From the NCBI GenBank assembly GCA_963575745.1, contig CAUYUJ010014627.1, positions 905,348 through 969,347 of the forward strand: a stretch of 64,000 nt of DNA. The letters are read 5' to 3'. This document shows positions 10,634 to 20,000 of the stretch, piece by piece. Numbering within the stretch: the first letter of the stretch is position 1; every line of letters begins with the position of its first letter. The DNA is from Prorocentrum cordatum (taxonomy: Eukaryota > Sar > Dinophyceae > Prorocentrales > Prorocentraceae). A program made the position numbers and the translations under genes. The notes under the pieces were generated by a model. That model was not told the origin of the DNA and ran no database searches. It was given only the letters and a program-made list of their open reading frames with translations.

Positions 10634-12010
10634 CTACCCCGCGGGCTCTTCCTCGGCGGGCTGCTTTTCCCTTGCTGGCATGCCGCCCCATCCTGCTTCG
10701 GAGGGCGCAGCTCGCCTTCCGCGCGCCGGCGATCGAGGCGCGCCGCTCTGCCGCGCGCGGCTGGCCGCTGTCGAGCCACCTAGAGGGCTCCGCGGCCCAG
10801 CGCTGGCAGTGGCAGACGACGCCCGCCACTGAAAACCAAATCCCCCGACGCACGCGGCCGCGCCTGCGTTGGAAGCTGAGGCGGCGGAATCATTCCTTGC
10901 GGCGGGGCCCTCGTCGCCGCCAGCAGTGGTTCGCGCGTCGCATTCAGCGTGTCGAACTGCGCGCCAAGACTGCTCGCAGTGGGGTCCATGCGCTCCGGGG
11001 AAGCAACGAGGTTCCTCGATGGAGACGGAATCTGAGGCTGCGCCACTGACGAGTCGACAATCTGTGCTGGCTGCGCAGGCGTCGTCGGCTGCGGCGTCGT
11101 CGTTGGCCCTCTCCTTCGAAGCCGTCGATGCGGCGCTGGCTCCTTCTCCTCCTGCCGTCTCGACTTGCTCCGCATCGGTCTCCATGGCTGCGAGCTCGTC
11201 TAGAGGCTCTTGACCCGCCATCTCCATGCTTTCGATCTCCGCAAGAGCCTGCTGATGTCGGTGTACGCATTGCTTTCGCTGCGCGCGAAGGGCGTCGAAA
11301 TCGGCCTCCTTGGGTTGAATGGCCTGATCCTGCGAATCCAGACGCGCCTGCAGTCGCTGCAACGCAGCCCGCTGGCGCTCTTCTGCCCCCACGGGCGGCA
11401 GAGGTGGATCGCAGTGAGGAGGATCGCACACCGTTCTCGCTCCTCATCCCCAGAGTCCCCTGCAGCTTCCCTCATTCGGATGGACACCGCCAAAGCCTTC
11501 ATCTCTGCGCGCCTCCGAGTGATGCACTGCTTTCTCTTGGCCTCTGAGGCTTGTTCGTCGGTCGCTGCGGAAAACGATGGTGATGCACTGCGTGGGCTGG
11601 AAGCGCCGGCAGAATGTTCAGATGGAGGTGCCATTGCCGCCCTCCTCTTCTTCGTCTGCGAAATGCGTGCATGGGGATATCTGGCGCTGCCGCTCGGGCT
11701 GACCACGTCTCCCCCTCGACATGCGTCGGGTTGGCGTCCGCCGGGCTGACTGTTGACCCTCGTCGGCGGCTTTCGGACCCGCGGCTTTCGAACCATTCCG
11801 CGCGCCACCGGCGCCTGTTGGCCAGTGAACTGCGCGCCCCCTTGAGGCCCCTGACGATGAGGACCGGCTTGGCGGGGAGGGGCATGTCCGCGACCATGGG
11901 GCACGACATTGATTTGATCTGGCATGCACCTATACAGAACTGTCAGCCCAAAGAATTGACGGCACCACATATTTCACAGAACCAGTCATCCTGCATCGGA
12001 CGTTTGGCAG
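10634..12010 (-). pseudogene. Element A: ORF1-like relic (broken zinc finger plus coiled coil)
   Basis: Minus strand. Near 11990-11920 it reads DDWFCEICGAVNSLG, a TGA stop (11943-11945), then QFCIGACQ. Ignoring the stop, this fits a RanBP2-type zinc finger (W-x-C-x2-C-x3-N-x6-C). Frame-shifted Arg/Ser/Pro-rich linker follows. A segment from about 11431 to 11190 then has coiled-coil character (RLQARLDSQDQAIQPKEADF and a Glu/Ala/Leu-rich continuation). The plan of zinc finger, disordered linker and coiled coil matches ORF1 of intact element B on the other strand. There is no recognisable spliced leader upstream (12010-12240), so the 5' end is lost, diverged or was never SL-tagged. Unrelated coding cannot be excluded. 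Confidence 0.45.
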
Positions 12011-12240
12011 AATGGTGACTAAACAGTTGGGTCTGAGCAGCAACGACTCTCAACAGCAAACGATCGTTGGTCCTCCGCTGTCGGGCTCGCCTGTGCCAGG
12101 CACCCTCTGGCTCGTTCCTTGGAATCGCGGTTGGCCGCTGCCCTAGCGACTGGCACGCTAGGCTCGGGAGGATCTGGCAGGAAGATCTCATAACAACCGA
12201 AATCCAACATACACCGCCAGGAAATGCCTCCGATGGTTCG
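12011..12240. other. Spacer upstream of element A
   Basis: Single-copy sequence between the ORF1-like relic and an AGG microsatellite. No spliced-leader match was found on either strand. Confidence 0.4.
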
Positions 12241-12375
12241 GGCCTTAGGAGGAGAAGGAGGAGGAGGAGGAGGAGGAGGAGAAGGAGGAGGAGGAGGTTG
12301 AGGAGGAAGAGGAGGAGGAGGAAGAGGGGAAAGAGGAGGAGGAGGAGGAGGAGGAGGACGAGAAGGAGGAGGGAG
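12241..12375. repeat. AGG microsatellite
   Basis: (AGG)n with AAG and TTG interruptions. Confidence 0.9.
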
Positions 12376-13340
12376 CATCTTGGGAACCTCGGGGGGCACT
12401 CTTGAGGCCTCCTGGGAGCTTCCTGGGACTTCTTGGAGGCCTCCTGGGGGCCTCGGAGTATAATGTGTCCCCCCAGTTGCGATGAATCACTCTCGGGGAA
12501 CACGTCGGGGGAAAAGGAAACATTAGGAATGGGACTGCTGGGCCCAGCTTTGCGACACAATCGAATCATGTGTTCCCCTCCCCCAGATACTCGGGAAACT
12601 CTTACGACGAGGAGAGAGACAGGGAGAGACAGAGAGAGAGAGAGAGAAACACTAACAGAGAGAGAGTGAGAGAGAATTATGGAGGGAACGAGAGAAAGAG
12701 AGTGGGACAGAGCGAGAGAGAGAGAGAGAGACGAGGAGGAGGAGGAGGAGGAGGAGGTGAAGGAGGAGGAAGAGACCTCTTGAGAGCCTCTTGGGGCACC
12801 CTCGGGACCTCGTGGGAGCTTCTCGGAGACCTCTTGGAGGCCTCTTGGGGGCCTCCTTGGCCCTCTTGTGTGTCTTTGGGGGCTTTGGGGGAGCCTCTTT
12901 GGCCATCTTCGGGCGTTCCTGGCCCCTCTGACGCCGTCGGCAGCCGTCTGGGGGGCCCTTCGTTGCCGTCTTTGGACCGTCGTGGGGGGCCTCAGGGCCG
13001 ACCTCAGGGCCGTCTTGGAGGCCATCGTGGGCGTCTTGGAGGCCTCGTGGGCCGTCTAGGGGCCCTCTTGGGGCCGTCTTGGGGGCTTCTTGGGCCATCC
13101 CAGAGGCCATCTTGGAGGCCTCTTGGGCGCTCCGGGGGCGATCTTTGGGACTCTTGAGCCGTCGTAGGCCGTCAGAAGCTTGGAAAATGGCAAAAGCCAT
13201 ACACTTTGAAACCACCTATGGACGGAGGCTTTTCAGGCGGATTTGGAGCTATCTGGGACTCTCGGGCCGTCTCGGAGACCATCTTGGACCATCTTGGGTG
13301 AACTTGCGGGCCATCTTGGCAGTCTTGGAGGCCATGTAGG
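12376..13340. repeat. CTTGGGGGCC-type array, copy 2, with a GA tract inside
   Basis: Units of CCTCTTGGGGGCCTC type flank a non-repeat segment (about 12465-12600) and a (GA)n/(AGG)n tract (about 12605-12775). The longer embedded element recurs as GCCGTCAGAAGCTTGG then AAAATGGCAAAAGCC near 13165 and GGCCATACGAAAGCCG near 13335. Frames are Trp/Gly/Leu-rich and not genes. Confidence 0.8.
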
Positions 13341-14040
13341 CCATACGAAAGCCGTTTGGGACAGGGAAAACCTTTGCAACCGGGTCTTCCGCAGGGCCGG
13401 CGGAACGGGCCAAAGCCCCAGGGGAGAGTTCTTTGGGGAAACGAGTCAAAGCCAAGGGGATAGGATTCAGGACGCCAGACACTCCTGTCGCAAGCCAACA
13501 GGGGGCGGCGGATCGAAGACGCCTAATGCGAATCACCGCCGCCCCCTGCCTTTTGAAATCGCCCATGTGGCGCTCCCACCTCCCCCCTTCCTGCTCCCCT
13601 CCTCCCTCCTCCATCCTCCCTGCTCCCCCCTTCCTCCCTCACTCCCGCCTCGCCCTGGAGGAGGAGAGGATCTGGACTGGTGTGAAGGACGTGGCGTCCT
13701 CCCAGGTACGGCGACGAGTCGGTCGCGCCCCCGAGGAACTGCGGGCTTCTGGCCTAGCTCTCCAGGATCGGTTCCCGATCGCGCTGCCACTTCGGAGGGA
13801 GAGGGGAGGAGGTCTTCCTTCGCCGACCATCGAGGGCCATCCCAGGCATCATCCCCCTCCATCCCTTCTTGACCCCACCTCCCCCCCCATCTTCTGGCTC
13901 TTCCAACTGTCTCTGTCTCCTCGTCCTCCTTCCAATCCCCCCCCCCGGCCCGCGGAGCACCGGCCCTCTAAGGTTCTGCATGGGCTGAGCCGGAGACACC
14001 AAGTGCCCTGTCAAGGTGCGCTTGCCGTAGGTGGCGCTCA
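13341..14040. other. Unique GC-rich stretch, no recognised gene
   Basis: Contains a CT-rich tract (13575-13650) and ordinary GC-rich sequence. A long plus-strand open frame crosses it (13433-14914), but its product is Pro/Ser/Arg-rich and its continuation is read from CTC repeats. I do not call it a gene. Confidence 0.4.
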
Positions 14041-14054
14041 CATGGCGCGAGCTG

Positions 14055-14455
14055 ATCCTCCTCCTCCTCCTCCTCCTTCCACTACTCCCTCGCCCTCCAC
14101 CTGCTCCTCCACCTGCTCTTTCGCCTCCTTCTCTTCCTCCGTCTCCTCCTCAGCTTCCTCGTCCGCCTGCTCGTCCTCCTTGTCCTCATCGTTGTCTCCC
14201 TTCTCGCTCCCCCTCGTCATCCTCTCACAGCTTCCCCTCACTCTCCTCCGAAGTATGATGATCCTTCTTCTCGTCCTGATGGCCGTTCTCCTCTCTCCTC
14301 GCCATCCTGCTCCTCCTCGCCATTCTTCCTCCAGCTCCTCTTCGCTCTACTCTTCCGTTCCTCATCCTTCTCTTTCATCTTCTCCCTTTTCCCCGTCCAT
14401 GCATCTACAGAGCATCCCTATCGTTCTAATTCTCCTCCTCCTCCTCCTCACGCCC
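14055..14455. repeat. CTC/TCC-rich imperfect triplet tract
   Basis: Imperfect CTC, TCC and CGC triplets giving a long polypyrimidine strand. Confidence 0.75.
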
Positions 14456-14739
14456 CCCCCCCCGCCTGCGCTGCAGATGCCGCAGGCCAGGCCCGGTAGG
14501 ACTGCCAGCCTCTGGGCGGAGGGAGACCCTGGCCGTACTCGAGACGGCAGCTGGCAGCGCCAGAACGCTGGGCAGCGTGAGCCCCTGGCACTGGAGGCCC
14601 GAGTACATGCACACGGCCAGCGCCTCCCTCCTCATCCTCTCGCCTGCTCCAGTGCCTCCCTCCTATTCTTCCTTGCTCCTCGTGCTTTCGCCAGCTTTCT
14701 CACCCCCCCCCTCCTCCAGTGCCTCCCTCGTCCTCCACC
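14456..14739. other. Short unique insert between CTC tracts
   Basis: About 14470-14620 is non-repetitive and open on both strands. It could be an exon, but no domain or splice signals could be recognised. Confidence 0.35.
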
Positions 14740-15160
14740 GTCCTCCACCTCCTCCTCCTCCTCCTCCTCCTCCTCCTCCTCCTCCTCCTCTACCTTCCTG
14801 TTCCTCATCTCCTTTCGCCTCCTCTTGCACAGCCTGCGCCGAGGAGGGTGGAGGGGGAGAGGGGAGCACGCAGGAGGAGGGCGACGATGGAGACGGCAAC
14901 CGCGAGTACGATGAAGACTGATGAGGCAGATGATGGAGGAGGAGAGAGGAGGGCGCGAATTGGGGAAGCACCGGGTGGGGATGGAGAGGAGGACGAGGAC
15001 GTGGGAGGCACACTTGAAGAGGAGGAGGGGGATGTACTAGAGGAGGAACACGGTGGAAGGAGGACGGAGGGACGTGAAGGTGCAAGAGGGTAGAGGGGGG
15101 GCGGAGACATTGTGTTGGGATGCATGTCCTCGGGCCCCTTCCTGGCGCGCTCGACACCTG
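14740..15160. repeat. CTC microsatellite and purine-rich continuation
   Basis: Pure (CTC)n at about 14748-14791, followed by GAGG/GGA-rich sequence to about 15100. No gene seen. Confidence 0.75.
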
Positions 15161-15289
15161 GACAATTCGAGGCTGACTTGGAGTAGCCGCTCACCCTGAC
15201 GCGCGGAGCGCAAGGCGGATGACTCGTCGCCACCTCAGCCTGGTGGCCACTGACTGCGGATGCGCCGTCGTCGTCGGGGTCGCCACTAC

Positions 15290-15325
15290 TGCCACCGCCA
15301 CCACAACTGCTGCCGCCGCCGCTGC

Positions 15326-15357
<32 letters not shown>

Positions 15358-15376
15358 CCGCCGCCGCCGTCGTCGT

Positions 15377-15428
<52 letters not shown>

Positions 15429-15575
15429 GGTGTTTCGTCGTCTTCGGTTCGTCGTCGTCGGTTCGTCGTCGTCGGTTCGTCGTCGTCGGTCGGTTCGTCG
15501 TCGTCGGTTCGTCGTCGTCGGTCGGTTCGTTGTCGTCGTCGTCGTCGTCGTCGTCGTCTCGGGCCTCGTCTTACG
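15290..15575. repeat. GTC/GCC microsatellite
   Basis: (CCGCCG)n then (GTC)n, followed by GTTCGTCGTCGTCGGTTC higher-order units at about 15435-15535. Frames encode poly-Arg, poly-Val or poly-Ser and are not genes. Confidence 0.9.
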
Positions 15576-15752
15576 CAGGCATTTTCTTAGTGCCAGGCGT
15601 CGTCGCCGCCCGCCGTCCGCCGCCCGCCGTCCGCCGCCCGTCGTCGGCGAGGACGGCGAAGACACCGACGGGATCAGGCGGTTCGGACAGTCCAAAGTAC
15701 ATCCCCGTGGGTCTCCTCCTCCTCTTTCACCTCCTCCTCCTCCTCATCTTCC

Positions 15753-15770
15753 CATCTTCATGATTTTCTC
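15753..15770 (+). repeat. Target-site duplication of element B, 5' copy
   Basis: CATCTTCATGATTTTCTC is repeated without mismatch at 22432-22449. The 5' copy ends one base before the spliced leader. The pair brackets the whole retroelement and the empty site would be CT-rich sequence. A perfect 18-bp duplication implies a recent insertion. Confidence 0.95.
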
Positions 15771-15792
15771 TCCGTAGCCATTTTGGCTCAAG
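15771..15792 (+). other. Dinoflagellate spliced-leader sequence at the 5' end of element B
   Basis: Exact 22-nt match to the dinoflagellate spliced leader (starts TCCGTAGCC, ends TTTTGGCTCAAG). It is not followed by GT, so it is not an SL RNA gene donor. It sits as the first bases of the retroelement, with no extra nucleotide between it and the target-site duplication. The natural reading is that a trans-spliced element mRNA was reverse transcribed to its very 5' end. Confidence 0.95.
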
Positions 15793-15936
15793 GCTATGCT
15801 GTTGCGGGCTGAGCCCGCATTGGCTTTCACGGATACCGCTAGTCCGCGGCAGTGCGAGGGCTCTTGAGCCCGATCAGTTCTTTGCCCGCACCATAGGGGC
15901 GTACGGGCCGCCCGCTTCTCTCACCACGTTCGTGGC
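15793..15936 (+). other. 5' UTR of element B
   Basis: 144 nt between the spliced leader and the ORF1 ATG. It contains a short inverted repeat, GCGGGCTGAGCCCGC (15813-15827). Confidence 0.7.
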
Positions 15937-17097
15937 ATGGGGAGCAATGCGCGCAAGGAGGTGCTCCTTGGCCCCCGTTCCCCCCCGTGGGGATGTGGGC
16001 GCTGCGGGAGAGACGGGAACTGGGCGTCGCGGCTCGTCTGCCGCTGCGGCGCCAAGGCCCCCGAGAGGATCGCGAAGGCCGCCAAGGCGGAGCACGAGAA
16101 GATCGTTGCTGGCAAGGGAGGCGGCCAGGAGCAGCAGTGGCCCCGTGGAGGCGGCGCCAACGGCTCCAGCAAGGACGGCGAGAAGGGCTTGGCCAAGCAG
16201 CTTGCCGACATTAAGAAGCAGCTGGCCCAGCTCCAGTCCACGACGACCACGAAGCAGCCGCAGCCGGCTGCCGCAGCCGACGAGGAGGACCCTGAGGCCA
16301 AGGCTCTGGAGGATGCCAGGCAGTCCCTGGAGACGTTTCGCAAGGTGGCCCAGAGCAAGTCCTCGTCGGAAGCTGCCAAGAAGTTCGCGAATGAGGAGAT
16401 CGCGAGGCTGCAGGAGAAGATCACGCAGGCACGGTCTCCCGAGCTCCAGCAGCTCTCCATCACCCAGAAGATCACGCGCGCCAAGGCCTCGGCGGCTAGC
16501 TGGCGCGAGAAGGCTTCGCAGAAGGAGGAGGAGCTCAAGAACATTCAGGGCAAGCTTCAGCAGGAGATTGACAAGTTCAAGGCCGCTGCAGACGAAGCTC
16601 AGGCCCGAGTTGAGGAGCTACAACGGCAAGCAGCTGAACAGGTCGCCAAGCTTGCAGGAGCGGCAGCCGCGGCCCCATCGGCACCTGCGGCGGCAAGGGC
16701 TCCACCTTCGTATGAGCTTGACCCCGAAGCCGTCTTGGCCCAGGGCAGTGAGTTCCAGGATTGGTACCGCAAGTTTCAGGCAGAGACCCAGGGGGCCCAA
16801 GGTCAGATCCTCATGGAGATGCTGCGGGCCCAGGCTCCTTCTGCTGCTCAGCACGGTGGCCTGCCTCCTTCAGGTGCTGGCGCAGGCGCCGCTGTTCACG
16901 TCGACCAGCCCGCTGGAGACGACGACATCGACATGGAGCTGCTCGGCGCGGACGGGTTCGAGGCCAAGTCAGAGGAGCTGCGCAAGGCCACGGTGGAGCT
17001 CCGCCAGGCCAGGCCCGAGGACCAGGAGGTTCTCAAGCGGAAGGTCGCGGCAGCGGCAGCGGCCCTCGGCCTCGGCAAGCGACAGAAGAGGCTTTGA
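15937..17097 (+). CDS. Element B ORF1: zinc-finger/coiled-coil nucleic-acid-binding protein
   Basis: 386 residues. The ATG at 15937 has a favourable context (G at -3 and +4). Residues about 18-38 form a RanBP2-like finger (PWGCGRCGRDGNWASRLVCRCG: W-x-C-x2-C, Asn, then C-x-C). A Gly/Lys-rich linker follows, then a long charged helical region (about residues 90-230) with coiled-coil character (ARLQEKITQARSPELQQLS and a Lys/Glu/Gln-rich continuation). An Ala-rich segment and an acidic DDDIDMELLG segment come next, and a basic end, GKRQKRL. LINE ORF1 proteins bind element RNA and multimerise. Zinc finger plus coiled coil fits that role. The stop TGA (17095-17097) follows CTT and may be bypassed by a +1 shift into ORF2. 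Another frame is open across the whole of this ORF. Confidence 0.85.
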   Translation: MGSNARKEVLLGPRSPPWGCGRCGRDGNWASRLVCRCGAKAPERIAKAAKAEHEKIVAGKGGGQEQQWPRGGGANGSSKDGEKGLAKQLADIKKQLAQLQSTTTTKQPQPAAAADEEDPEAKALEDARQSLETFRKVAQSKSSSEAAKKFANEEIARLQEKITQARSPELQQLSITQKITRAKASAASWREKASQKEEELKNIQGKLQQEIDKFKAAADEAQARVEELQRQAAEQVAKLAGAAAAAPSAPAAARAPPSYELDPEAVLAQGSEFQDWYRKFQAETQGAQGQILMEMLRAQAPSAAQHGGLPPSGAGAGAAVHVDQPAGDDDIDMELLGADGFEAKSEELRKATVELRQARPEDQEVLKRKVAAAAAALGLGKRQKRL

Positions 17098-17098
17098 C
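17092..17098 (+). promoter_or_regulatory. Candidate +1 ribosomal frameshift site between ORF1 and ORF2
   Basis: CTT TGA C, with CTT as the last ORF1 sense codon and TGA its stop. Slipping one base forward (CUU to UUU) leads to GAC CGC and the ORF2 frame, which then runs 1759 codons to the endonuclease, RT and RNase H domains. The heptamer is identical to the +1 shift site of bacterial release-factor-2 genes. Eukaryotic +1 sites likewise use a slow stop or rare codon in the A site. No ORF2-frame ATG lies between this point and 17471, which is already inside the endonuclease. The alternative is translation of the ORF2 frame from ATG 15947. Confidence 0.6.
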
Positions 17099-20000
17099 CG
17101 CTCCAAGGTCAAGGACCGCAAGGACAAGACTTGGAGATTCTGGTCTGCGAACGCCAACTCCTGGAGCTCGCTCCAGACGGCCATCGACTGGCAGAGGGGT
17201 TGGGGTGACGCCACCAGGCCACACGTTCTTTTGTGTCAAGAACATCGGCTCAAAGATGCATCACGTATTCGTTCGGCTGCAGGGTGGCTTCGGTCTCGGG
17301 GCTACCATGGTGCCTTCGGCGCGGCTCGCGCCACAGGGTCTCAGGCCTCTGAGAGCTCGGCGGGAGTCCTCACCGCGGTGTCATCCTACGTGGAGTTCGC
17401 GGGGCTCGGCCTCCAGAGGTTCGGGGTGGACGCCGCTTTCGGCCCGCGCCTCAAGATAGTCAGGGCTAACATGATTTTCCCTCACGGTATGTACCTCATG
17501 TCGGTCTACGGCCACGTTGAGAAGGTGGCCTACTCTGCGTTCTGGGACATGATGTCGCAGCTTGGCGGCAAGTTGCGCAGGTCCAGAATCCCTTGGGTCA
17601 TCGGTGGTGATTTCAATCAGGACCCGTTCGACGAGAGGATCCTGAAGTGGGCCGACATGCTCCAGGCCACGGTCATCGCCACGCCTGGGCCGACGTGCTT
17701 CTCAGCCCCGGAGGGCTCGAAGATAGATTTCTTTATTGTCAGCCAGGGGCTCGCCTCGTGCGTTTCGGATGTCAGGGCCCTCTACGGCGCTCCAATGTCG
17801 CCGCACGTAGCCATCAGCATGCAGCTCACGGGACCCTCACTGGACATTCCTGTGCACGTTCGTCAGACGTGGAAGGTCTTCCCCACTGAGCGTCCCATAG
17901 GCTGCCTCAACCACCCCATCGAGCTCACCTGGTCTTGGGAGCCAGGAGCAGTACCGTCGATGGGGCTGGAGGACGCTTGGAAGGAGTGGATCGCGAACTT
18001 GGAGGAGGAGCTATGCTGGCAGTTCGACCTTGTGGGCAGGGCTGCACAACCCTACAAGGGCAGGTCTGGCGGCTTCGTGAGGAAGGCCGTTCCACTGGCA
18101 GAGGTCATGAGGAAGGCCCCTGTGTCAGGCAGCGGGGAGGTCATGCGGACATGGAGGTCCCTCGCCTCGATCATCCGACGTGCACAAGGGCTCCGATGTG
18201 GCTTGTTGGAGGCAGGCAAGGAGATGGTGGCCAGGGCGGCAGCGCCGCCAGACGACACGCTGAGCGTCAGGCTGCCCGACTACGCCCAGGGCCACACGTT
18301 CGGGCAGATGGCGAATTGGGCGGCGAGCTCGGTGGGTTCGGCTACCGCGCCTCAGGCTACGACGGCCTCCCTCGCCTGGGCCCACTCGCTCCGACCTGCG
18401 AAGGCCGAGACGGCGCCTGCCCCCGCGGGCCCTCTCGGAGTGGAAGGGCCCCGCCCAGCGGGCGAGGCGCCGCATCGGCTGGAGGAGGAGCTGGTGGGTT
18501 GCACGGCGCCTACCACGCAGATCGGTTCGTGTACTTCGATTGCGCCCTCGTCGGGGACCTCGGCTTCCCTCGCCTGGGCCCACTTGCTCCGACCTGAGAA
18601 GGCTGAGACTCCGAACGCCTCCGCACGGCCCCCCCTCTTTGAGGGCGCGCCCTGCCCAGCAGGCAGTCTCGGAGTTTCGCTGGAGGAGGAGAAGCGGGGT
18701 GCCAGGGCGGCAACTTCGCGAATGCCAATGACTTCGTGTTCTTTGGATGGACAGCAGGTGCTGCTCGGGTTGCTTGAAGAACTTGATGCCATCGACGGGG
18801 CGTCCTTGCACGGCTTTGACACCATCGGGCTAGGCTACCACCAGATTCGGCACACGATTGAGCTAGGTGGGGAGGACCTGGACACGCTCTGCGTCAAAGT
18901 CAGCGACGCGGCCCAGGAGGCCTCGGCAGCGGCTGCCAAAGCGGAACTCCACGAATGGCGTGAGTGGGCCCAGGCCTCAGTCAAGGCTGGGGGGCGCAAG
19001 GCGCACAGGTTCATCAAGCAGTCGCCCCAGGCCTCTGGGCCCAAGGCCCCCGAGGGTTGGGCTTTGCAGGGAGATGGTGCAGTCGATGCCATGGTGGAGG
19101 AGTGGTCGCAGTACTGGGATGACGCCAAGCAGGACATCTCGGACCAGCAGCACACGATGGCGAACAACTCCGACCTTCCCCGCCCCACACTTGATAGAGT
19201 TCGACAGGCCTGCCGTTCGTTCGGTCACAACGTTGGGCTTGGTGTGGATTGCGTCAACCCACGTTCGTTTTTGTTGTTAGATGACCAGTTCATCCTCAGG
19301 CTGATCGACGTCATGGTGATGTGGGAGGCGGACCCACGCTTGCCTGAGCGATGGCCGACAATCATGGTCTTCCTCTCCAAGCCAGACGGATCTGGGGTCA
19401 GGCCCATCGCCCTCATATGCTCCATCCTCAGGGTCTGGGGCAAGGTCAGGCGCGACATGGCCAAGGAGTGGGAAGAGCAGCACGCCTCCCCTGTGTTTTG
19501 GGGGGCCAAGGATCGTGAGTGTGATCGGGCAGGTTGGATCCATCAGATGCTCGCTCACTACGCAGCAGTTCGAGGACTGGACACGGCCACATTGGCCACG
19601 GACCTGGACAAGTTCTACGAGAGGGTTTGCCATTTCGTGCTGTTCAATGAGGGGGAGGGATGTGGGTTCCCAGTCAAGCTCCTCAGGGCAGCCTGCGGCC
19701 TCTATGCTGGCCCCAGGGCAATCAGCTTTCGCGGATGTGTCTCAGGCGTTATCAGGGCGGTGGGCACGGTGCTGGCTGGTTGTTCACTAGCCACATCGCT
19801 GGCGAGAGTCTTGGTCTACAGGCTACTCACGACGTTGGCGGCAGCTCACCCATCAGTACACATTCGGAACGTAATCGACGACATCAGCGCGCAGTCCCTG
19901 GGCACGGGCTTCCACGTCGTCTCCCAGCTGGGCGAGGTCGGGAGCAAGCTCATTGGGGGCCTGCGCGATCTGCGCCTCGTGCTGTCCGAGAAAAAATGCA

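Noticed and set aside
10630-11430. Intact minus-strand gene of 265 codons
   Set aside because: The coiled-coil part is convincing but the frame begins in mid-protein and the upstream zinc finger is cut by a stop and frame changes, so it is annotated as a pseudogene.
15771-15792. SL RNA gene
   Set aside because: The leader is not followed by a GT donor or an SL RNA intron. It is followed by a retroelement 5' UTR. The same holds at 26858 and 38683.
15932-17095. N-terminal 388 codons of the ORF2 frame as part of the ORF2 protein
   Set aside because: The conventional start would be GTG at 15932 or ATG at 15947, and the peptide is Arg/Ser/Pro noise-like, while ORF1 in the other frame has a clear domain plan. 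Kept as a finding, not annotated as CDS.
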